This document shows positions 1-10,889 of a stretch of DNA of 64,000 bases, in pieces (positions within the stretch are counted from its first letter, which is position 1; each line of letters opens with the position of its first letter). The stretch is taken from the NCBI GenBank assembly GCA_013368315.1, contig JAACJM010000080.1, positions 124,001 through 188,000 on the forward strand. Reading direction: 5' to 3'. This DNA comes from Tetrapyrgos nigripes (lineage: Eukaryota > Basidiomycota > Agaricomycetes > Agaricales > Campanellaceae). The translations under genes were made by a program, and so were the position numbers. Below the pieces are notes generated by a model, which worked only from the letters and a program-made list of their open reading frames with translations, had not been told where the DNA came from and searched no databases.

Positions 1-1430
1 AATCCGAGGCTGAGTCCGAGAGCAGTAGAAAGACAAATACTTCGACACACCTTCGTGTACTGTCAGTAATCAGTGCAGCACCACTGTAGCAAAGAACCTA
101 CGGATGGGTTGGGCGGCATACGCAGCTTCGAAGGGGGCATGCGGGAAAGTGTTGGACTTAGTCTATGTACCGTTCCTTGTCTGTGGTTTAGCTTTATGTT
201 AATATATCTATAGTTCTGATCTTTCTTTTGTGGTTTTTGAGCTGAAGATAAGTACGCTGAAATGAATGAATAGAAAGCTATCAAGCATCCATAACCTCGC
301 TACATTTTCTCGCAAACATGCACTAAGTTGGCAATAATGCTCGATAATTCGCAGGGGGGACCGCGGAATGTTAGCCAATTGTGGCTAAGGTCAATAAGGT
401 CGCTAACACTCGATACTTATTCATACTTATTGACAATATCTGGAACACTACTTAAACTTATCCATGGACCATTTTCCTGATGTAGTTTCTGTCCTGCATC
501 TCCAGTGAAAAAACACGCAATGTGGTTGGGATATCCCTATTATGTATAGGTCATTAGCATCAGCTTCTGAAGCCCACATCATCTTTGAGAAAAAGGTCAA
601 AAAAAACGACCACCGGTTCTGAGTAAACCGCGAACACATGCGTGGTTTCACTGGTGTGTTATTGATGCTGCGCAAATGCAATAGAGCCTTTTAATGTACA
701 GGGCTTTGGACATTATCACAAGAGGCAGAAGGATGTCTCGATGGTCTGGCTCACCTGGCCTAACCTGCGTAGTTCAATGTATTGATGAGAGTGTAAGTAG
801 AACATCACCCAGAGATATATGGAAGCGCATCAAAACCGAGCATCTCCGGACTGTCCAAAACAGGAAAGCAATATTCTCACACTTCACCATGTCCACTCTC
901 ATCGTGTCGGGTCCTGGAACGTCCTATTGTTTCAGCTTTCATTGAGAGCCTCTTCAACACATGATCCCCCAGAGGAAAGATCCCCACTGCCAAAGTCTAT
1001 GAGTATTTACGCAATCCAGTCACGCCGGAAGTACGTTTCTATCAGCTCGACGGATAGATGAGCAGATAGGTGTACAGAAGTAGGATGTATTTGGAGTTCA
1101 GATATATACACAAATAAATGCTATATTTTGACTCTAAATATTCGTACAGAAAGAACGTATATCTGGAAACCCCTAATTACACTTGATAGGTAAACAAAAA
1201 GATGGCACATGTAATCTATGTAAAGATGTACAAAAAGACGCCTAATTTGTATAGCTATTCGAACAAAAGAAAGATAACCTTTTAAAGCTCCGGATACATG
1301 TCCAGAAATCCCGTATATCTGAGGCACATATACAGGTGCAGATAGGAGTCCAAATGGACCATCTATCCAGAGTTCAGATAGGTCTGCAGATATATCATAT
1401 TTCCGGAGTCAGAATAGGACACAGGCGCAT
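1..1430. other. Left-edge sequence without a supported gene
   Basis: No reading frame here is long or conserved enough to call a gene. From about 1060 to 1430 the DNA is AT-rich and repetitive in texture, with recurring short words such as CAGATAG and TATATC on both strands. A stretch near 960-1055 reads like a short coding relic (an AKVYEYLRNPVTPEVRFYQLDG-like frame), but it has no start, no splice context and no family I recognise. The sequence becomes recognisable only at about 1440, where the oxidoreductase fragment begins. Confidence 0.5.
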
Positions 1431-1439
1431 CGGTGGCTT

Positions 1440-1638
1440 GACGCAGTCGCGTTTCCAACGCGTCCACTGCAAGACGCATCTGTGTCAGAAGTCGTTGTGT
1501 ACGCTGTTGCTGCGAGATCTCAAACGCGCAGAAGCTTTTGCGAAGAAACATGGTATCCAGAAGGTTTATTTATGGTGGGACGAATGGTTACCAAGGTGCG
1601 TGTTGTATCTCGAGAAGCTACGATGTCGTTGCACATGC
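1440..1638 (+). pseudogene. Gfo/Idh/MocA-like oxidoreductase, 5' fragment ending in a split intron
   Basis: Three short overlapping frames together spell the end of an N-terminal NAD(P)-binding domain: VVYAVAARS, then LKRAEAFAKKHGIQKVY, then GGTNGYQ. This is the beta-alpha-beta region typical of Gfo/Idh/MocA oxidoreductases. Two small indels break the frame: loss of a GA unit near 1519, and a 4-nt TTAT duplication near 1567. The exon ends at 1595 (CAAG|GTGCGT). Its intron runs 46 nt to 1641, where the large transposon begins. The rest of the intron and the next exon lie beyond the transposon at 21975-22030. Joined, the exons read GYQ-ELLNDPEIDVIYN, a family hallmark. Nothing of the Rossmann glycine motif remains, so this is a relic. 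Confidence 0.7.
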
Positions 1639-1641
1639 TAA
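1639..1641. repeat. Target-site duplication TAA, left copy
   Basis: The trinucleotide TAA directly precedes the transposon end CACTGG at 1642. An identical TAA follows the other end, CCAGTG, at 21972-21974. A 3-bp duplication is the known signature of CACTA/EnSpm-class insertion. Removing the element and one TAA restores a 63-nt intron with GTGCGT donor, a GCTAAT branch-point match and TTTGCAG acceptor, so the insertion sits at the presumed branch site. Confidence 0.85.
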
Positions 1642-2594
1642 CACTGGAGGCGAGCTCATGGGAAGCCGACACAGAGCTGACCTTTCAACTCGTCCGGTGA
1701 TCAAACCTGTAGGGCCCAGGTACAGAGGGCCCAAGTACATAGGGTTAATCTACTCTGTGTACATAGATAGATCTGAAATCTGAAATATAGCTGTTGCTAG
1801 GGAAGCTCAGTGGTCCATCTGAGGAATACAAGAATGACTATATAGTCTATAATGCTATAACTATATACATGTGTACAACTATAAGTACTAAATACAACAG
1901 CGAAAGCGAGATATTTATAGCAAGACAAAGAGCAAAGCGACAGCAAAATAGTAAAAAAGAATGTATCAAATCCATGCAAGTCTCCTTGTCTCGACAATTC
2001 GCTTCGCCGTGTCGATGGCATCGCGAACCTCCTTCAATCCAAAGGGCATCTTCATCAGAAACTCCTCCTGATGATGGGTGCGGCAGTCGGGACATGGCCT
2101 AATGATCTTAGTGGCGTAACACAGTAACTGGCGGTGCGCTTCCTTCTCTGAAAGGACGGTAAGTTCTTTCTGCAAGTAGAGAACTAAAGAACTCACCGAC
2201 GGCATATGCTGCATGCCGACCATTTACCTTCATCAAATGCACTGGCCTAAATTTCTTAGACTGGTGACGGCTTCTCCATTCCCTCACTCTGATCTTTGGG
2301 TGGCGGCCAGTTGAGCCAATTTTGAACTCCAATCTCCCACTCCCCTCATTCAGCGCCAACACATACACCCAAGAACATTCTGATTCCAGTAGGACGTTTG
2401 GGAGTGAAATCCGGAAGACAGAATACTTTGAACACATCAAAATAGAGACAATTTGCAAGGTGAAGTCAAATACCATGAGTTTACTTGGCAGTGAGCAGTC
2501 GCAAGTCGAGATTGTGAGGACTAGCCGTCAGCAGAAGGCGGGAGGTGGGAAAGTCACGTCGGTGGTCGCGTCAGCACCGGCACCGGCACCAGAA
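1642..2594. repeat. Left terminal inverted repeat (953 bp)
   Basis: This matches 20992-21971 in reverse complement along its whole length. Visible differences are a 26-bp duplicated segment near the outer end of the right arm, one 17-19 bp exchange near the inner end (a GGACTAGCCG-type insert here, an ATTTATTGCGG-type insert there), and scattered substitutions that are mostly CpG versus TpG/CpA. Inner identity stops at CCGGCACCAGAA (2594). Beyond it the left side enters Kelch-type sequence and the right side glucan-synthase sequence. Confidence 0.9.
1966..2476 (-). CDS. T5orf172/GIY-YIG-like small protein, copy A (in left TIR)
   Basis: Two exons (2197-2476 and 1966-2147) joined over a 49-nt GT..AG intron give 153 aa. 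The sequence has the layout of the T5orf172 branch of GIY-YIG domains: SWVYVLAL (GIY position), FKIGSTGR (YIG position, then a conserved Arg), a basic stretch REWRSRHQSKKFRP, and EKEAH containing the conserved Glu (E94). It ends with CPDC and HHQEEF, a possible metal-binding pair. The intron is phase 1 and splits the codon of that Glu. T5orf172 domains are predicted DNA-binding or nuclease modules; the role here is unknown. The ATG at 2476 is open in this copy, but the same codon run meets a TAA in copy B, so the real start may be the internal ATG (MCSKYS) or follow an intron beginning GTATTT just after the first ATG. Confidence 0.7.
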
Positions 2595-2969
2595 CTTTTG
2601 ACCCACGTCTACATCGTTCGGAAAGACAGCAAGCCCGACGAGCAGCAAGTCTCCTTATGCTAGTATGTATATATGTATATTCCGCCTTTCTCTTTCTCTT
2701 TTCCTCGTGTTTTGACGCTTTGTCTCGGCTCACTCTTCCTTCAACCGACTCTATAACAGGACGACGTGTTTCGGAGAAGACATCCTCGCCTGGTTTGCCC
2801 TACGCGACTGGGCTAAATCGTCAACTTGTGACATCCTATAGACCCGACTTGCGCGTTTAGATCTTCGTTGGCTCAAACCCTAAGTACTGCCTTTCCTTTT
2901 AATTTTCAACCCACATCTGTCTCCTCGACTGGAGGCGCTATGCTTCACTCCATCTACAACCTCACCACT

Positions 2970-4243
2970 CAGTGTCGCAAGACTACCGGCGATGTCTCCG
3001 CAAAGCTTGTCATATGTCCTTTTCCTTGACCCAGCTCATCTACCTCATCTTCTCCTTAGGGTGCCTCCACAACCGTGGTCGGGTGCAAGATGTATCTGTT
3101 TGTGCGTGGTCTTTCAGTCTCTGTTGTCTTTCAACTCACTTTGAACAGAGAGGTCAGCTTGTGACGGAGCGTCGAATGGTTTCGGACCTGTATGTATTCG
3201 ACTTGGAGACGTTTTCTTGGGAGAGGATACAGGCATTTCCGGAAGATGATGTACCCAAATTGCGTTATTTTTACAGTGCCGATGCTTGTGAGACTCTTCA
3301 GCTTGTGTGTCTTTGAACCTACTCACTACAATATCAGGGAACAACCAGTTAATCATCTTTGGAGGAATGAGTAACCAGCCCGATTTGCCCAATCCTGACG
3401 AACTCCTGCCAAACTGGGAGGTTCTAATACGACGTCAACAGCTTACGCCGTCGCAGGCTCTTCGTGTTCGACTAAAACTCCTTCAAATTCCAATGTCTGG
3501 AAACGACTCTGACCTCGAGTCTGCACACGAAGCAGTTGGCCAGGAATCCACTCAAAGATCCGGTATCGACGAAGAAGCCTGCTCCAAATTCTGGAATGTT
3601 TACATTGAGGAAACGCAGAAGTATGACGAGGCTTTGTTGGAAGGATGGAGAGAGGACATGGCCGGGATGTTATATTTGTGCGTTGTCGTTGTTCTTTACC
3701 GAGTACATTCTCCACTAACACAGAGTGCTCCAGTCCTCCCTTTACTCGGCCAGTTTGACTGCATTTCTCTTTGAGAGCTACCAGACTCTGCAAGAAGATC
3801 CAGCGGCAACCACAGTTGTCCTTCTCCAGCGAATCTCCGAGCAGCTAACGCCAGGGTCTAATGGAGCACCCGTGACATCTCTAATGACCTTCCATCCACC
3901 TGCTGCTGCGCTGGCGTGCAACATCATGTGGTTCCTCAGCCTTGCACTAGCCTTGACTTGCTCATTACTCGCAACCTTCATGCAACAATGGACCTGAGAC
4001 TTTCTACATAAAACCACCATGCGACATGACGTCCGCTTCTTCGACATTAATACATGGCATTGGCTTTCTGCATCCCAATTTCCAGCGCCTGCTTCTGACG
4101 CCTTTATTCCCCGAGCGCGTTACGCCCATCTCTCCTCCATAACTTCAGATCAACTATTCATCATTGGCGGTCAAGATTTTTTCAACACATGGCTGGACGA
4201 CATATGTCGAGGTCCATCCAGTGGACATATTCCTCTACCATAA
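2970..4243 (+). pseudogene. Kelch-repeat protein fragment, interrupted by DUF6535 sequence
   Basis: Parts of two Kelch blades are visible. One runs from about 3075 (STTVVGCKMYLF), through a roughly 50-nt intron, to MVSDLYVFDLETFSWERI and LRYFYSAD, then a second intron and NNQLIIFGGMS (about 3375). The other runs from 4022 to 4220 (DVRFFDINTWHW ... ARYAHLSSITSDQLFIIGGQDFFNTWLDDI). In Kelch proteins these would be continuous, but about 600 bp of unrelated DUF6535 coding sequence lies between them in the same orientation. There is no N- or C-terminus, and sequence after 4225 belongs to another fragment on the opposite strand. I infer a captured and rearranged gene piece, not a functional gene. 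Confidence 0.65.
3493..4015 (+). pseudogene. DUF6535-type membrane protein, N-terminal fragment
   Basis: From MSGNDSDLESAHEA (ATG at 3493) the frame gives DEEACSKFWNVYIEETQKYDEALLEGWREDMAGMLYL. A 46-nt intron (3678-3723) follows, then SLYSASLTAFLFESYQTLQED...TTVVLLQRISEQL and two hydrophobic segments ending TFMQQWT. This order (acidic W/Y helix, then SASLTAFLFESY, then a QQW after the second helix) matches the DUF6535 domain common in Agaricomycetes. A TGA at 3995-3997 sits where the family has Arg (QQWARDFL), and the in-frame sequence after it (DFLHKT) still fits. The rest of the protein is missing: the Kelch relic resumes within about 25 nt. Confidence 0.65.
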
Positions 4244-4610
4244 GCTCAGGGATGTCTCCGAGTAGCCTGGTATGGGGTATCAACTCTAGTCGGCTTGTAT
4301 TGGACTGGGCTTGGACGATCAATTCGTCGTCGCGCAGACCAAAGTGAATCTGACATTTCATGTTAGCCAAATAAGATGTAATGGACTTGCTCGACTCACT
4401 CGATAACCGTTGATTTGACCACGACTGGAGAATGCGAGACCGGCCATGTTCCATACACCTCTCTTGGGTGTAGTTGTAAAGATAACCCCTCTCTCTTTCC
4501 TAGGGACATCTTTCCACACTTCTCGTTCCCAGTTGATAACATCAAGCGCTCGTTGAAGATGATCTATGGCGACTACGAAATCAGGTTCGATTCGCTCCCC
4601 CACTCCCCGC
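4200..4610 (-). pseudogene. Unassigned gene fragment (possibly DUF6606/DUF3638-type)
   Basis: Two exons on the minus strand join over an intron of about 50 nt (near 4353-4402, GTGAGT..CAG) to read PDFVVAIDHLQRALDVINWEREVWKD...RGVIFTTTPKRGVWNMAGLAFSSRGQINGYR-IHFGLRDDELIVQAQSNTSRLELIPHTRLLGDIPELMVEEYVHWMDL. The closing segment (IP.. GDIPELM.. EYVHWMDL) resembles the region preceding the core of very large fungal DUF6606/DUF3638 proteins, but this is a weak visual match. The frame is cut off abruptly at about 4200, back to back with the Kelch relic. Confidence 0.35.
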
Positions 4611-4964
4611 TCCCCTGATTACTGATGGTGCTTCATTCCATCCGTTATTACCAGAGCTTTGAAATGTTGCGCATGTACTGAAAAATGTATAAGAACTCAG
4701 GAACATCCACAAAAGAACACTCACCAGCCTGCTATACAATTCCAGTTCAACTCGTCGAGCAACAATACAATAGTTGAGTACACATGGGAACGGCTGTTTT
4801 GAAGGGCGAATGAAAAGACCAGCTATGACCCTCTATGACCATGCCTTAGGTTTTCATGTGAAAGACCGGTAAACAAGGTTAACCGACAGAATACAAAGAA
4901 CACGCTGTAGCAACGAGAAGGGATAATCTCCAGATCCTTTCTTACTGCAGCCCTGAGCTACGCT

Positions 4965-6539
4965 ATGGCCAACAAGCCAGTGGTCTGCCATTGTTCCAAA
5001 TGCGGAAACCTAATGTACGAGAAAGACGGTGAACGTCACCCTGGCCAACAGGTCAGCAGGAAGACGAGGGCCAAACATCAAAAGAACGAAAACTTGCAGG
5101 CTTTACGAGCCAAAGCCAAGGCAGATGGCTCAGACGCGGATGACTCAGATGACGATGAGGATTCTGCAGGGAGGGTCAGAACCGCAGAAGAGGAATGCAG
5201 TGTGTAGTTTTCACTCACCTTCGAAAATGAACATCTCTTCTCATACTCCTCATCTCTTTCCCAGAGAAGAGTATGTCAACAATAACGTATATGACGGCTC
5301 TCCTTGCAGCGTGGCTTAATCTGCGTGGTGGTGCCAGTCGTAGCACTACTGGTGTTGTTCTCCACGGCATTGCCCTCATTCTAACAACAGCATTCCACAT
5401 CATTTCCATTACGGTGCTGCAACGTCTTGGTTATGACATCAATATCCAGGCGCCACACACTCCTCGAGATGTTTGTTCTACTTACAGCTCTCTACAAATC
5501 GAACCAACCATCATCTGCACCGTCTGCTGTCCCAAGTGCTTCGCACTCTATCCCCTCACGCCAAACCTCCCCGATCATTGTCTTTGGAAGTGAGGAGTAA
5601 ATGTAAAGAAAGCCTGTGAACGTTGAAAACCAAAAGGAGAACTGGAAGAGGAGAAATTATCGTTCCTAGGCAGTTGTATAATACCCAATGTTTCAGGTCA
5701 TGGCTCGAGTTCTTTCTGAAACGTCCAGGGATTGAGGAGATGATCATCAAGTCCTATAATCCCCCGTCCTCTCCTGATGGCAACGTGCGGGATACCTGGC
5801 AAAGCAGAGCTTGGCACATGCGGCCAGATTTTCCTCTATGATCAGGCCATCTCACATTCTCTCTGTATGTCGATTGGTTCAACCCGTTTACCAATAAAAT
5901 TGCTGGTAAAATTGTATCCTGCGGTGCTATCCTCCTCTGCTGCATGAACCTCCCCCCTGAACTCCACTATCTTCCCGAAAACACCTTCATCGTTGCGATC
6001 ACCCCCGGCCCTAAATCTCCAGATGTCACCACTATTTCTCATATCCTGCGTCCTCTCGTCGAGTCACTCAACACTCATTGGCACGGCGTTACGATACAGA
6101 CACATCTTCATCCTACAGGAACATTTATCCGTATTATGGTGATTCCACTCATTGCCGATCTGGAAGCTATGCGAAAGATAACAGGCTTTCTATCACATAG
6201 CGCTAAGCTTTACTGCTCGTGGTGCTTGGGTCTCCATTCAGACATAGAATGCCTGGATCTGGATAAATACCCATTGCGGAATCGAGCAAGGATAAGGGAG
6301 CAGGTGGGCAAGTGGTTGGCAGAGCCGAGGTTAGGACATCAGAATACTATTGCATCAAAGAACGGTGTGCGCTGGACATCACTCCATGACCTCAAATACT
6401 TTGATCCTGTGAAGCACGTCGTGCTTGGGTTTATGCACAATATGCTCGAAGGCATTCTGCAAGATCATTTGCGGGAGCGATGGGGTATTGGGAAGAAGGA
6501 GAAGGAGGAGAAGGGAAAGGGAAAAGGCAAGAAAAAGGG

Positions 6540-6571
<32 letters not shown>

Positions 6572-8247
6572 ACAACGACGGCAATGACGATGAACTTGAG
6601 GAGGAGTATGAGGATGGGACTTATGATGCGGACACAGATTTGCGTGAGTTGACGGAGGAAAGCGAGGAAGAGGCCACGAAGACCGGAAACGATGAGGACA
6701 GAGTGACCATTATGCCTACTCGGCTCCGGTCTCGGGCTTCGAGGAGCAGCTCTCAAGCACCATCAAGCAGCTCTGAAGCACCATCATTAACATCATGGCA
6801 GGACTTCGCGTCAATGCCAGGCATTTATCTGCCTCGATACCCCGTACTCTCAGACGAAGAAGCTGCTACTGAGAGACCTTCCTCACCTACACCTCAACCT
6901 GATGACCTTGGCTCGGACGACGGAGACTATAGTCCTAATCCCAATCCAGCCCCTGATGATCTACCTTTCAACTTCAATGGCGAATGGCTGAAGAGTATCA
7001 GAACATGTATACAATCTGTCTCCTTGCCCACCCGCACTCACCGACCTCCCGGTAATCTAGGTGAAGCGAGTCATGGAAAGCTAAAGGCGAAGGAGTATCT
7101 AGACCTCTTCACCATCTTCTTTCCTCTTATCCTGCCCAAGATCTGGAGCAGGAATCCAACGAGCACACATGAAAAAGCATTGCTTCATAACTTCTATCAT
7201 CTGGTAGCGTCCACGAATATTATTGCAGCGTACTCAACCTCTGACCAGGAGGCCGATGCATACACGTATCATTATACGGAATATCGCAGAACAAGAGCAG
7301 AAATCTTCACTGGTGCGCCATCGAAACCAAACCATCATTACGCTATGCACAATGGAGAGTTGCTCAAGTACTGGGGACCGCTCACTCTCGTCAGCGAGTT
7401 TCCTGGAGAGGCAATGAACGGGATGCTGCAGAAGACCAAAACCAACCGGCGAATGTGTCAGTTCATCAATTACTGTTACATATTGCAGAGTGGGCTCACC
7501 AAGGAATTTTTCATAGATGATATGGACTATATGATGCTGAGGCAAATGTGTAGACGGGGGCGTTACAATGCTCTGGTTTCAGATGACCAGTTGCAAAGCT
7601 CACAAGTGAAAGCCATGACGCACCTTTTATCTCCCACCACCTCAAAGCCTTTGAAAGACACCAACCTCCGACCAGTAACCACTGCTGAGATAGTGAAGAT
7701 CAGCAAGAAGTCAGAAAGCATATCAAAGACAGATTACAACCTTTTATTTGCTTATCTCTCTGAGCATACAGAACATCCCTGGCGACATGCCAATCACCTT
7801 CCTCATCCTCCCAAATCACTGATTCTATCCAAGACTGTAGCAACTCTAGAACATTTCCAGCACCGAGGTCACACCTATAGCACAGCTGGCACACATGTCG
7901 GAAACAGCGCCATCCAGTTTTATGATCGTCGGGATGTTCGCACTGGGACCATACAGCGCATCTTTCAGATTCCAATAGAAGAGCGAGAAGCTCATCAACT
8001 ACGCCTTTTCATTGTAGTTGCAGTGGATCAGCCATTGTCAATATTGGAACAACAAAGCTTACCATTTCATGATTATCCACGTTTTAACATCAGAGTGGTA
8101 AATGGAGAGCCTTCCCAGCACTTCGCAATCGTTGAACCACCAGACATCATATCCCATGTAGTTGTATACCCACGTCCTGCAGGAACCTATCTTATTGCTA
8201 GGAAAACGAAGGCCGTATGTCTATCGTTAAATAGAGGGAGATATTAG
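4965..8247 (+). pseudogene. Tnp2-type (CACTA) transposase, decayed, copy 1
   Basis: The protein starts with a cysteine cluster and basic region (MANKPVVCHCSKCG...SRKTRAKHQKNENL). It continues through AWLNLRGGASRSTTGVVL and CCPKCFALYPL...PDHCLWK (5310-5593), RGEIIVPRQLYNTQCFRSWLEFFLKRPGIEEMI (5640-5745), then the core SLYVDWFNPFTNKIAGK...MNLPPELHYLPENTFIVAITPGPK and FMHNMLEGILQDHLRERW. The last exon (5944-8247) is open for 767 codons and includes an (AAC)n-coded Asn run and an acidic spacer at about residues 195-290 of that exon. Breaks: TGA at 5839-5841 in the frame joining HMRPDFPL to SGHLTFSLYVDW (CGA expected), and a frame change with a stop near 5591-5625. It lies inside the 20-kb CACTA element and is the best candidate for its original transposase. 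Confidence 0.8.
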
Positions 8248-8409
8248 TCAATAATTACTACACATAATAAACATACATTGCACCCACCTCTGGAGTTTCC
8301 TTTGTCCATAAATAATTGCCGAAGAGATACCACCAAGCCTGTGACGGGATGGAAGACAGTGCCAGGAAGCAACTACATCTCACAAAGCCACAAATGCTCC
8401 AATGCTGAT

Positions 8410-10141
8410 TTACAACGATTTGATACCATTCTTCATTGACAACTGCATAGACTGATGGTTACAGAGCAAAGACGTCCACTGAATGTCAGATGCCTTGCAG
8501 AAACTCAATCCATCACCAACAACATTCCATGTCCTTGGAACAAACTGTCCCAGTGCAGCAGTATCCGTGTCCACAGCATCATAAAAGTGACTTGCAGCTA
8601 TCATAGTTCTGGATAAGGGCCTCTGCTCTAACAGTTCCAACAGAGCGTCGTCCAAAGCCTGACATTTCGTGGCATTGGATGTTTCCATGGACAGACACAA
8701 CTCATGGAGATGAGAGGTGCAAGCGATCTCAGATATCACTTTGAGTCTGATAGGCAGTGGAACAGAAGGTTGGATAGTTGTGCCGAGTATGGAGAGGCAC
8801 TCGAGTTTGTGCATCACGCCGAAATTGATCTGAATAGCGTCTATACATTGTTTTCAGCACAAGCTTGGATGATGGTATATAAGACCTGACTTACCAATGA
8901 TGGATGCGTGCCATGCTAGGAGCTTCAGGGAAGAGGCTTGTCTGTTCAGAAAGTTGACGATAGCGCCTTCCAACAGATGTTGAGTGATGGAGAGGGAGCT
9001 TATCCCAGTGACTGAGAAGTGTTGGAAGATGTCAATCATTCCCCAGCAGTAGCTGAGGGAGAGCGCGAGATTGTCAAATTCAAGGTGACCTGGAGCGGCA
9101 TCTGCAAAGTCACTCGGGCTAAAAGGTTCCCCAAGCACTATGCAATGGCTACAGGTCAAAGTTTTTAGCTTGCGAGGGTCGACACCCTGTAGAAGGCCTA
9201 TCCAAGCTTCTAGCTGACCACACAGATTTCGAAGCACGAGATGGCTCAAGTTCTCGAACCTGACAACCTCGGAGGCCTTCCTAGTGAGCAGAATGTGCTC
9301 AGAGAGCATCATAGAACCTGAGAGCTCCAGGTACGTGATTCGGGTGAAAGATGTGTCCTGGATTAGCTGGTAGTAGCGGCATAGAGGAAGATCGACGGAG
9401 AGATGTTGGAAATTTGCGACATTACACAACCACTGGTTGAGGACACCCTGTTGTTCGGCGCGGCGGAGGATGTGCCATGATAGTCTGCATAGTCCCCTTT
9501 TATACAGTTCCTCGGACATTGGCTGCAGCCAGCTTCTGCATACCAAAGTACCTGCTTTGAGAGAGTCGATAGTCTCACAATGAGACGCTATAAGTAGGAG
9601 CAGTTCAGCAGGTAGCTGAGGGGCTGAGTTGCGTATAAGTAGGAGCAGTTTAGGTAGCTGAGGGACTGAGTTGCGTACAGTCCGGACGAAGTGATTCCAG
9701 ACGGGTTTAATCCGAAGGTCTTCAGGTTTACACGATGGCAGCGCAAGCGTCAATCTGAAAGTGTTTCTTCAAAACTTGCTGAGATGAAGAAATGAAAGTA
9801 CTACTCACATTTCATTTCCCTTGTAACACAGTTTAACTCTGTCTCCCTCGACCGAGACATAGCCTCGCAAGGCTATCTTGGTGATATTGATCCAGACCAT
9901 TTCCTTCCAGTGAGTAGGAAGTTTCTTTGAGAGAAGACGGGCGTGATTTCGAACAGGAGGATAGAGGTCGGATTGTGAAAGCGCGTCTGAACAGAGGAGA
10001 GGAACTATGGCGAGCCATGTCACTGAATGGCAAGTGAGGTTAATCAAAGAGAAGAAGTCTGAAGAACTGCTAATACGTACATAGGGCATAGCCAAGCGAT
10101 CCTGGCAATGTGAGCCGTTGATGATTTGGGTTCTTGGGCAT
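8410..10141 (-). CDS. F-box domain protein, 521 aa
   Basis: Four exons (10081-10141, 9809-10022, 8895-9754, 8410-8840) with introns of 58, 54 and 54 nt join without any stop to 522 codons. An F-box is visible at about residues 139-180 (LPAELLLLIASHCETIDSLKAGTLVCRSWLQPMSEELYKRG), which would bind Skp1 in an SCF ubiquitin ligase. A leucine-rich part follows (TYLELSGSMM, LSHLVLRNLCGQLEAW, LKTLTCSHC), probably the substrate-binding side. Just before the F-box a 14-15 residue unit is duplicated in tandem (RNSVPQLPKLLLLI / RNSAPQLPAELLLLI). The start at 10141 (MPKNPNHQ) is the first ATG that keeps phase through the first intron. The N-terminal ~90 residues match nothing I know. It is intact although it lies inside the transposon. 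Confidence 0.75.
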
Positions 10142-10362
10142 TCTGAAGAGGAAGCCTGTGTATGTAGGGGAAGTTGAAGAAGCAATTAGTGCCAGTGGCA
10201 AGGAAAGGCGTCTTTTGAAGCCTCTGTGGTGGCCATATTGCTCAAAGGGAGCTCTGAGAGCTGCCTGAATAGCCGCTTGATCAATTGCATTTTTGAACAC
10301 CGGAAGACAAAGAACGAGAACACAAGGAGGGAAACTGAAAAGGAAAATCCATTAAAATGTAA

Positions 10363-10456
10363 GGCCGTCTGGTGTAGTTGGCAACACATCCCAGAAGAGT
10401 GATATTTCATCCAGAATGCCACCGGGAGGTAACAGGTTCAATTCCTGTGGCGGCCA
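10363..10456 (+). repeat. tRNA-like element 1 (SINE-head-like, pol III boxes)
   Basis: A 7-bp acceptor-like stem (GGCCGTC / GGCGGCC), a D-arm (GTGT..ACAC) with A-box-like TGGTGTAGTTGG, and a T-arm with B box GGTTCAATTCC. The anticodon arm is degenerate, with an insert of about 28 nt and no canonical loop. It ends in A as a discriminator-like base. The arms closely match the second copy 430 bp downstream in the same orientation, while the central part differs. Together they look like heads of a tRNA-derived short interspersed element, not functional tRNA genes. Confidence 0.5.
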
Positions 10457-10569
10457 TGGTCTTCTGAGCAGAATCTCTCTTTTTGTACGGTTCCGTGGAA
10501 ACCAGAAAGGGGAGGGGAATTCTCACGGCATGGGTGAAGGCGACGTGTATCAGCCATGTGACATTCTTG

Positions 10570-10645
10570 ATCCTGTCGAGGAAGCCGTTACTATTGGGTA
10601 GGCTGTCGAGGAAGGAGAGAAGGAGCAAGCAAACGGGTTCATCCT
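10570..10645 (+). repeat. Dispersed GCTGTCGAGGAAG repeat, unit 1
   Basis: This stretch contains two copies of a CTGTCGAGGAAG word separated by CCGTTACTATTGGGTAG, followed by GAGAGAAGGAGCAAGC. The same string recurs at about 11587-11632. A diverged version forms both inner arms of the fold-back element at 11970-12060 and 12215-12300. The shared words tie these small repeats into one family. Confidence 0.6.
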
Positions 10646-10792
10646 TGACTGAAAAGAGAGAAAAAAAGAATAAGTTCGGGAGCATCAGGAAACCGAGGGC
10701 ACGTACCTGCTCAGATATCCAGCTCACTGATTCCAAACTTTCCCGGCGAATCAGAAGGGCAACGACGGAATTAGAAGTAGGTAAAGTAACCT

Positions 10793-10889
10793 GGCCATCT
10801 GGCGTAGTCGGTAACGCACCCATTGACTGTGAGACTCTATTTCCGGTTCTCAAAATGGGAGACGACAGGTTCAAGTCCTGTGATGGCCA
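10793..10889 (+). repeat. tRNA-like element 2 with pol III A/B boxes and T-run
   Basis: Fold visible by eye: acceptor stem GGCCATC/GATGGCC plus A, D-stem GCGT/ACGC, anticodon-like stem CCCAT/ATGGG, 5-nt variable loop, T-stem ACAGG/CCTGT. The A box (TGGCGTAGTCGG) and B box (GGTTCAAGTCC) fit consensus. A run of nine T (10912-10920) lies 22 nt downstream, a plausible pol III stop. The anticodon loop carries an extra insert of about 24 nt, and position 33 would be G instead of U, so no isotype can be assigned. It is either a tRNA-derived SINE head or a pseudo-tRNA. Confidence 0.5.

Noticed and set aside
6379..6756. Minus-strand frame with long Val/Leu runs, opposite transposase copy 1
   Set aside because: It is the reverse of the (AAC)n/acidic spacer of the transposase; low complexity alone explains it.
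10793..10889. A functional tRNA gene
   Set aside because: The arms fit, but no anticodon loop with U33 can be drawn and the insert is not at a standard intron position, so it is listed only as tRNA-like.
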